Shown here in pieces: positions 59,102 to 64,000 of a DNA stretch of 64,000 bases. The notes beneath the pieces are model-generated. The model was not told where the DNA came from. It worked only from the letters and a program-made list of their open reading frames with translations, and did not search any database. The DNA is taken from contig NZ_JARHTP010000002.1 in assembly GCF_029223485.1 (NCBI RefSeq), positions 1 to 64,000 on the forward strand, written 5' to 3'. Every line of letters starts with the position of its first letter. Positions within the stretch are counted from its first letter, which is position 1. Source of the DNA: Streptomyces coacervatus. Lineage in GTDB: Bacteria; Actinomycetota; Actinomycetes; Streptomycetales; Streptomycetaceae. Both the position numbers and the translations under genes were made by a program.

Positions 59102-60193
59102 ATGAGCATCCCTTGGCAGCGATACTCGGACGAACCCGCGCGCGCCGTCGACACGATGACGGCCGCGTCCCTGTTCGCCGCGTTCCTCCTCGGCAGCGAG
59201 ATCCGCGGGCCCGGCACGCACCGGCCGGACGCCGGAGGCCCCGCCGTCGCCCTTGCGGCACTCTTCTGCGGGGCCCTGTTCCGGCAGCGCACCCATCCCC
59301 GCACCGTGGTCACGGTGACCGTGCTCGGGGCGGCAGGCGCCGGCTCGCTGGGTCGTCTGCTCACGCCGCTGCTGCCGGCGCCGGTCATCGTCGCGCTGTT
59401 CCGGCCGGCCGTCGCCACCGGCCGCGGGACCACTCGGATGTTCTTCCTCGCCACCCTCGCGCCGGTGGTGACCACGGCCTTCGCCGCCGATCCGAGTGAT
59501 CATCCCTGGCCGCTCAAGACGCTCGGCCCCGGTGCCTGGCTCCTACTGCCGGTGGCCAGGGGCGACGCGGTCCGGATGTGCGGGGTCCATCTGGATGCCG
59601 TCCGGGCTCGCGCCGGGTACGCCGAGCGCAGCCGGGAGGAGGCACGGCACCGGGTCGCGGAGGAGCACATACGCATCGCCCGCGAAGTGCACGATGCCGT
59701 CGCCCATCACCCGGCCCTGGCCAACGCCCAGCCCGGCACGGCGGCGCATCTCGCCCGCACACATCCCGAGCAGGTCCGGAGGATCCTCACCGACCTCGCC
59801 GGTACGACGTCCTCGGCGCTGAGCGAGACGAAGGCCACCGTGGGCGTGCTGCGCCAGCAGGACGACCCAGACGCTCCCCTGGCCCCGAGCCCGAGGCTCG
59901 GCCGACTAGACCAGCTGGCGGACGCCTCCAAGTCCACGGGCCTGACCGTCCCGATGACCACGGAGGGCGCGCCGCGGCCGCTGACACCGGGGCTGGACCT
60001 GGCGGCGTACGGCGTCGTCCAGGAGGCACCGACCAACGTCGCCGAGCACACCGCGGCCCCGGCCGCGCACGTACACCTGTACTACGGCGACGACCAGCTG
60101 ACGCTCACCGTCACCGACGACGGCACCTCCACCGCCGCCGCGGCCCCCGCCCCTGTACCCCACGGCTCCCTGACGCCCCACCTCGCTCCTTGA
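59102..60193 (+). CDS. Truncated NarL-type histidine kinase
   Basis: A 363-residue sensor kinase of the HisKA_3 group. Several membrane segments fill about residues 15-155. The dimerisation/phosphoacceptor motif reads IAREVHDAVAHHPALANAQP, with the His kept but the following residues altered. The ATPase domain has a modified N-box (VVQEAPTNVAEH) and TVTDDGTS, then stops about 20 residues later in an Ala/Pro-rich end. The second glycine-rich box (GHGLIGMRER type) and the rest of the fold are absent. It is therefore probably inactive as a kinase or in decay. An intact response regulator gene follows 57 bp later. Confidence 0.75.
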   Translation: MSIPWQRYSDEPARAVDTMTAASLFAAFLLGSEIRGPGTHRPDAGGPAVALAALFCGALFRQRTHPRTVVTVTVLGAAGAGSLGRLLTPLLPAPVIVALFRPAVATGRGTTRMFFLATLAPVVTTAFAADPSDHPWPLKTLGPGAWLLLPVARGDAVRMCGVHLDAVRARAGYAERSREEARHRVAEEHIRIAREVHDAVAHHPALANAQPGTAAHLARTHPEQVRRILTDLAGTTSSALSETKATVGVLRQQDDPDAPLAPSPRLGRLDQLADASKSTGLTVPMTTEGAPRPLTPGLDLAAYGVVQEAPTNVAEHTAAPAAHVHLYYGDDQLTLTVTDDGTSTAAAAPAPVPHGSLTPHLAP

Positions 60194-60250
60194 CGCGCCG
60201 AACCCCGTGACGCATGAACCGCGAACCGTGAGACGACAAGAACGGACACC

Positions 60251-60934
60251 ATGACCATCCGCGTGCTCCTCGCCGACGACCAGGCCCTCCTGCGGGCCAC
60301 GTTCCGGATCCTGATCGACTCCTGCGACGACATGGAGGTGGTCGCCGAGGCCACCGACGGCGCCGAGGCCGTCGCCCTCGCGCGCGTGCACCACCCCGAC
60401 CTCGTCCTGATGGACATCCGTATGCCCGGCACCGACGGCCTGGCGGCCACCTCCACCATCTGCGCCGACCCAGAGCTGTCGGACACGCGAGTGCTGATCC
60501 TCACCACGTTCGAGATCGACGAGTACGTCGCACAGGCGCTGCGGGCCGGCGCGAGCGGGTTCCTCGGCAAGGACGTGACCGCCGACGTGCTGCTGGACGG
60601 CATCCGGACCGTGGTCGTGGGCGAGTCGCTGCTCTCCCCGCTCGCCACGCGCGTGCTGATCACGCGCTTTCTGTCCGCCCCCGCGCAGGGTGCGCGGCCG
60701 GCGGCGTCCGAGGGCCTCAGTGCGCTCACCGCCCGCGAGCGCGAGGTGATGGCCTGGGTGGCGGAGGGCCACTCCAACGAGGAGATCGGCGAGAAGCTCT
60801 TCGTCAGCCCGCTCACGGTACGCACCCACGTGCACCGCGCGATGACGAAGCTGGGCGCCCGCGACCGCGCCCAGCTCGTCGTCATCGCCTACCAATCGGG
60901 GCTCGTGCAGGCGTCACCGCCCGCGGAGCGCTGA
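60251..60934 (+). CDS. NarL/LuxR-family response regulator
   Basis: A 227-residue regulator. The receiver has LLADDQALLR with the acidic pair, Asp55 in VLMDIRMPG, Thr in LTTFEID and Lys in FLGKDV. The LuxR-type HTH (about 155-215) contains LTAREREVMAWVAEGHSNEE and LFVSPLTVRTHVHRAMTKL. All catalytic residues are intact, in contrast to the truncated kinase upstream, its probable former partner. Its targets are unknown. It is convergent with the TetR gene, with 26 bp between stops. Confidence 0.92.
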   Translation: MTIRVLLADDQALLRATFRILIDSCDDMEVVAEATDGAEAVALARVHHPDLVLMDIRMPGTDGLAATSTICADPELSDTRVLILTTFEIDEYVAQALRAGASGFLGKDVTADVLLDGIRTVVVGESLLSPLATRVLITRFLSAPAQGARPAASEGLSALTAREREVMAWVAEGHSNEEIGEKLFVSPLTVRTHVHRAMTKLGARDRAQLVVIAYQSGLVQASPPAER

Positions 60935-60960
60935 AGACTGAGCGCTGAGGGGCTGCGGGC

Positions 60961-61653
60961 TCAGCCTGCGGAGAGTTTGTCCAGCCACTGCTCCAGCAGA
61001 GCGGACTCCGCGGGCGTGAACACGGGGGACTGTTCGGCCCGTAGGCGCGCCGCGAGGGTTGCTGCGGCGACCGGGACCGCGCCGTCCCGTTCGCGCGGCT
61101 CAGCCGTGTCGGCCGGGCGGGTCAGCGAGTCGAGCACGGTGTCGCGCAGCCGCTCGGAGAACTGCGCGTCCGGGTACTGCTCGGGTCTGGTCAGCATCGA
61201 CAGGGCCGCCCCGACATTGGCGGACATGATCATCTGTGTGGCGAGGGCGGGCGGGACGGTGAGCCGGCCGGCGGCGGCGCAGCGTTCGAGGATCCCGTGC
61301 AGCAGGGCGTGCGCCTCCTGGGCCGCCGCGGGCGGGGCGGTCAGCTCGGGCGAGTACATCAGGCGGTAATGGTTGGGGTGTTCCAGCGCGAAGCGCATGT
61401 GGTTGTCCCAGCCGCTCCTGAGGTCGGCGACGGGGTCGTCGCTGGGCCGGGCCGCCCGCTTGGAGGCGAGGTACTCCGCGAAACCCCGGTCGACGACGGC
61501 GGCCAGCAGCCCGGCCTTGTCGCCGAACAGCCGGTAGAGCATCGGCGCCCCCACCCCGGCCGCCTCGCACACCGCGCGCGTCGAGACATCGGCGACCGGC
61601 GCCTTGGCCAGCAGGTCCGTGGCCGCTTCCAGGATCTTCTCCCTCGCATCCAT
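60961..61653 (-). CDS. TetR-family regulator next to SDR genes
   Basis: A 230-residue TetR protein. The HTH covers about residues 2-48 (REKILEAATDLLAKAPVADV, STRAVCEAAGVGAPMLYRLF). The C-terminal domain is a helical ligand-binding region. The start at 61653 was chosen because upstream in-frame starts run into the palindromic promoter region. It diverges from the SDR gene at 61773, and the 119-bp gap contains inverted repeats of TTCGTA/TACGAA and TATCG/CGATA type. It probably represses itself and the two SDR genes. The ligand is unknown. Confidence 0.92.
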   Translation of the reverse strand: MDAREKILEAATDLLAKAPVADVSTRAVCEAAGVGAPMLYRLFGDKAGLLAAVVDRGFAEYLASKRAARPSDDPVADLRSGWDNHMRFALEHPNHYRLMYSPELTAPPAAAQEAHALLHGILERCAAAGRLTVPPALATQMIMSANVGAALSMLTRPEQYPDAQFSERLRDTVLDSLTRPADTAEPRERDGAVPVAAATLAARLRAEQSPVFTPAESALLEQWLDKLSAG

Positions 61654-61670
61654 GAGCCCACGGTACGCCA

Positions 61671-61730
61671 TTCGTAGCGCCGATACGAAATTGACAGTAC
61701 CGTCGCTACGAAACTCTGTTATCGTCGATA
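61671..61730. promoter_or_regulatory. Operator region between TetR and SDR genes
   Basis: TTCGTA and TACGAA face each other across 7 bp (61671-61689). The 11-bp palindrome TATCGTCGATA lies at 61720-61730. Between them GTCGCTACGAAA repeats the half site. A TTGACA hexamer at 61691-61696 may be the -35 box for the SDR gene. Confidence 0.65.
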
Positions 61731-61772
61731 CGAGCAAACCGTATCAGCGCTAACAGAGCGAAGGGTGCAGCC

Positions 61773-62522
61773 ATGACCACTCAGCCCCACACGGACCGGC
61801 GCGTCGCGATCGTGACGGGCGGATCGCGCGGCATCGGACAGCAGGTCGCCCAGCGGCTCGCCGCCGACGGGTTCGCGGTCGTCGTCGGGTACGCAGGCAA
61901 CAAGGACGCGGCCGACGACGTCGTGCGCACCATCGAGGACACCGGCGGCACGTCGTACGCGGCCCGCGCGGACGTCGGTGACGAGAGCGAGGTCGCCGCC
62001 CTGTTCGACCTGGCGGAGGCCACATACGGCGGCATCGACGTGGTCGTGCACGCGGCCGGACGGATGGCCCTCTCCCCCTTCGTCGAGCTCGACCTCGGTG
62101 AGCTCGACGCCCTGTACCGCACCAACATCCGCGGCACGTTCGTCGTCGACCAGCAGGCCGCCCGCCGGCTGCGCCCGGGCGGAGCACTCGTCAACTTCTC
62201 CACGTCGGTGGTGGGTCTCGCCTTCCCCGGCTACGGCGCCTACGCCGCGAGCAAGGGGGCGGTCGAGGCGCTGACGCTGATCCTCGCCCGGGAGATGCGC
62301 GGCCGTGACGTGACCGTGAACGCCGTGGCGCCCGGCCCCACCGCCACCGAGCTCTTCCTCGACGGCAAGGACGAGGAGACCGTCGCCCGCCTGGCCGCAC
62401 AGCCGCCGCTGGAGCGCCTGGGCACGCCGAATGACATAGCAGGCGTCGTGTCCTTCCTCACCGGCCCCGACGGCCGCTGGATCAACGGCCAGGTGCTGCG
62501 GGCCAACGGCGGCATCATCTGA
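61773..62522 (+). CDS. SDR-family oxidoreductase, FabG-like
   Basis: A 249-residue classical short-chain dehydrogenase. TGGSRGIG (about residues 15-22) binds NAD(P)H; the HAAG motif, the catalytic Ser in NFSTSVVG and Y-x-x-x-K in GYAAYAASK-like GYGAYAASKGA complete the tetrad. The C-terminal segment RWINGQVLRANGGI is typical of 3-oxoacyl-ACP-reductase-like SDRs. The first acid after strand 2 is absent (VVVGYAG), which fits NADPH preference. The substrate is unknown. It diverges from the TetR gene and is followed 64 bp later by a second SDR, probably in one transcript. Confidence 0.92.
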   Translation: MTTQPHTDRRVAIVTGGSRGIGQQVAQRLAADGFAVVVGYAGNKDAADDVVRTIEDTGGTSYAARADVGDESEVAALFDLAEATYGGIDVVVHAAGRMALSPFVELDLGELDALYRTNIRGTFVVDQQAARRLRPGGALVNFSTSVVGLAFPGYGAYAASKGAVEALTLILAREMRGRDVTVNAVAPGPTATELFLDGKDEETVARLAAQPPLERLGTPNDIAGVVSFLTGPDGRWINGQVLRANGGII

Positions 62523-62586
62523 CGGCACGCGCCGTCCTTCGAGAAGCCAAGTGATCGAGAGATCCAGAGATCGAGAGGACATCGCC

Positions 62587-63489
62587 ATGAGCGACAGCAA
62601 GATCATCCTTGTCACCGGCGCCTCCAGCGGTTTCGGCGCCCTCACCGTCCGCGCCCTCGCCGAGCGCGAGCACACGGTCTACGCGGGCATGCGCGCCCTC
62701 GGCACACGCAACGCCCGAGCCGCAGCGGACCTGGCCGCCCATGCAGCCGAGCACCGAGTCGACCTGCGCGCCGTGGAACTCGACGTGACACGGCAGGACA
62801 GCGCGGACGAGGCCGTCGGCCGCATCGTCGACGAACAGGGGCGCATCGACGTCCTGGTGCACAACGCCGGGCACATGGTGCTGGGCCCGGCCGAGGCCTT
62901 CACCCCCGAACAGCTGGCGGACGTCTACGACACCAATGTGCTCGGCACCCAGCGCGTCAACCGGGCGGCCCTCCCCCAGCTGCGCGCGCAGGGACAGGGG
63001 CACCTCGTGTGGATCGGTTCCTCCAGCACGCGCGGCGGCTGCCCACCCTTCCTCGCTCCGTACTTCGCGGCGAAGGCCGCCATGGACGCCCTCGCGGTGA
63101 GCTATGCCGCCGAGCTCATACGGTTCGGGATCGACACCTCGATCGTCGTGCCGGGTGCCTTCACCTCGGGAACGAACCACTTCGCCCACGCCGGAGCACC
63201 GGCCGACGCCGACCGGGCCGCCGCCTACGACGCCCGGTACAAGGCGCTGATGGACGACGTGAACGCGCGGCTGGCCGGGCTGATACCACCCGATGCCGAT
63301 GTCACGGACGTGGCGGAGGCCGTCGTACGGAGTGTCGAACTGCCGCCCGGCAGGCGGCCGTTCCGGATCCACGTGGACCCGAGCCGCGACGGCAGCGAGG
63401 TCGTGTCGGCCGTGGCCGACCGTATCCGCGCCGAGTTCTTCCGCCGTGTGGGGCTCGACGACCTGCTGACGCCGGCCAGCAGCCTGTAA
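62587..63489 (+). CDS. SDR-family oxidoreductase
   Basis: A 300-residue SDR. TGASSGFG (about residues 10-17) is the cofactor motif, followed by NAGHM, the catalytic Ser in WIGSSST and Y-x-x-x-K in PYFAAKAA. The long C-terminal part (from about 195) is like that of the retinol/steroid-type SDRs and contains TSGTNHF and the VDPSRDGSEVV segment. The ATG at 62587 follows GAGAGGACATCGCC. It is the second gene after the TetR operator and is likely co-regulated with the FabG-like SDR. The substrate is unknown. Confidence 0.9.
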   Translation: MSDSKIILVTGASSGFGALTVRALAEREHTVYAGMRALGTRNARAAADLAAHAAEHRVDLRAVELDVTRQDSADEAVGRIVDEQGRIDVLVHNAGHMVLGPAEAFTPEQLADVYDTNVLGTQRVNRAALPQLRAQGQGHLVWIGSSSTRGGCPPFLAPYFAAKAAMDALAVSYAAELIRFGIDTSIVVPGAFTSGTNHFAHAGAPADADRAAAYDARYKALMDDVNARLAGLIPPDADVTDVAEAVVRSVELPPGRRPFRIHVDPSRDGSEVVSAVADRIRAEFFRRVGLDDLLTPASSL

Positions 63490-63559
63490 GCAGCGCCGTT
63501 CAGGGGAAACCGGCGGGCGGGGCGAATGGCGGCGAGCCGCGCCGTCGACACCTCACCCC

Positions 63560-64000
63560 GTGACGCTCCCCCTGATCCCGCCCATGCTCGCCACACCGGG
63601 CTCCCTGCCGCCCGCCGCGCAGGACGCCCGCTGGGCCTACGAGACCAAGCAGGACGGCCAGCGCGTGGTGGCCTACCTCGAAGGGGACGGCAGCATCCTG
63701 CTGCGCGCACGGTCCGGGGAGGAGATCACCGGCGCGTATCCCGAGCTGCGGCCGCTGGGCGAGGCGCTCGGCGCGACCCCGGCCGTGCTGGACGGGGAGG
63801 TGCTGGCGCTGGACGAACAGGGCGGCGCCGACTTCCAGTTGCTGCAGTCCCGCATGGGGCTGGCGCACGCCCCCGGCAAGGCGGCGCGGCAGGCGGCGAA
63901 GGTGCCCGTGCACCTTGTCCTGTTCGATGTGATGCACCTGGGCGGCCACGACGTCACCGCTCTCTCCTATGCCCTGCGGCGCGAGCAGTTGGAGCGGCTC
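63560..64000 (+). CDS. ATP-dependent DNA ligase, 5' part only
   Basis: A partial gene of 147 codons that runs off the window. It opens with GTG-ACG-CTC (63560) and reads TLPLIPPMLATPGSLPP, then WAYETKQDGQRVVAYLEG. The ExKxDGxR nucleotidyltransferase motif I supplies the Lys that is adenylated. Motif III-like sequence PAVLDGEVLALD and the later VLFDVMHLGG also fit ATP-dependent DNA ligases of the LigC/LigD type used in actinobacterial end joining. Whether polymerase or nuclease domains are fused cannot be seen. It is 70 bp after the SDR gene. Confidence 0.87.
   Translation, partial: MTLPLIPPMLATPGSLPPAAQDARWAYETKQDGQRVVAYLEGDGSILLRARSGEEITGAYPELRPLGEALGATPAVLDGEVLALDEQGGADFQLLQSRMGLAHAPGKAARQAAKVPVHLVLFDVMHLGGHDVTALSYALRREQLERL

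Noticed and set aside
1..64000. tRNA, rRNA, CRISPR arrays, transposases or phage genes
   Set aside because: None was recognised. The short repeats seen are operators or the 7-bp tandem array, not CRISPR-like repeats with spacers.

Overview
The window looks like chromosomal DNA from a Streptomyces-type actinomycete. GC content is very high, with G or C at nearly every third codon position, and GTG starts are common. Gene families are typical of the genus: a CYP105-like P450 with its own [3Fe-4S] ferredoxin, DUF3152, MHYT, SpoIIE-type phosphatase, GH64 glucanase, M4 protease and many TetR/MarR/LysR regulators. TTA (bldA-type) codons are rare; I saw them in only two genes. I recognise no rRNA, tRNA, CRISPR array or transposase.

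Region 1 (36-3133): a LysR regulator diverges from a carbonyl-reductase-like SDR whose catalytic Tyr is replaced by Asn. A small alpha/beta hydrolase follows and may be the last gene of the operon described next.

Region 2 (2351-26616) is the centrepiece, a lipid/polyketide biosynthetic locus. A minus-strand operon runs from a fatty acyl-AMP ligase (FAAL, with a TTA codon at codon 8), through a 4726-residue type I PKS, to an ACP-thioester reductase protein and then a Cys-nucleophile alpha/beta hydrolase that overlaps it by 4 bp. The PKS reads ACP-KS-AT-DH-(ER remnant)-KR-ACP-KS-AT-DH-KR-ACP-C-FkbH. The working model is inference. The FAAL loads a fatty acid on the first ACP and two modules extend it. 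The FkbH domain supplies a glyceryl (C3) unit, the condensation domain joins the two, and the thioester reductase releases the product reductively. A divergent P450 and a PucR/CdaR-like regulator close the locus. The product is not one I can name.

Region 3 (26739-31986): an SGNH hydrolase, a TetR regulator with a perfect 25-bp palindromic operator, a FusB-like FBP protein, a YciO/Sua5 protein, a dienelactone hydrolase and a secreted GH64 beta-1,3-glucanase behind a LacI-type palindrome.

Region 4 (32038-46842): secreted and metabolic functions. These include an M4 metalloprotease, a secreted HNH-like protein, an S9 peptidase, a TmrB-like P-loop protein, an MHYT membrane protein with a TTA codon, a second zinc metalloprotease and a metallophosphoesterase. 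A convergent flavin monooxygenase/TauD pair, an aldo/keto reductase and a secreted cupin follow.

Region 5 (46843-60934): signalling and redox. It holds a PAS-GAF-SpoIIE-HATPase phosphatase, a PrxQ-DoxX pair, an AraC remnant, a MarR regulator, a response regulator-kinase-lipoprotein operon, DUF3152, and a complete P450/ferredoxin/ferredoxin-reductase operon. Beyond these lie an atypical OmpR-type regulator behind three MarR-like sites and a NarL-type pair whose kinase is truncated. Region 6 (60961-64000): a TetR regulator, two SDRs and the 5' part of an ATP-dependent DNA ligase cut by the window end.
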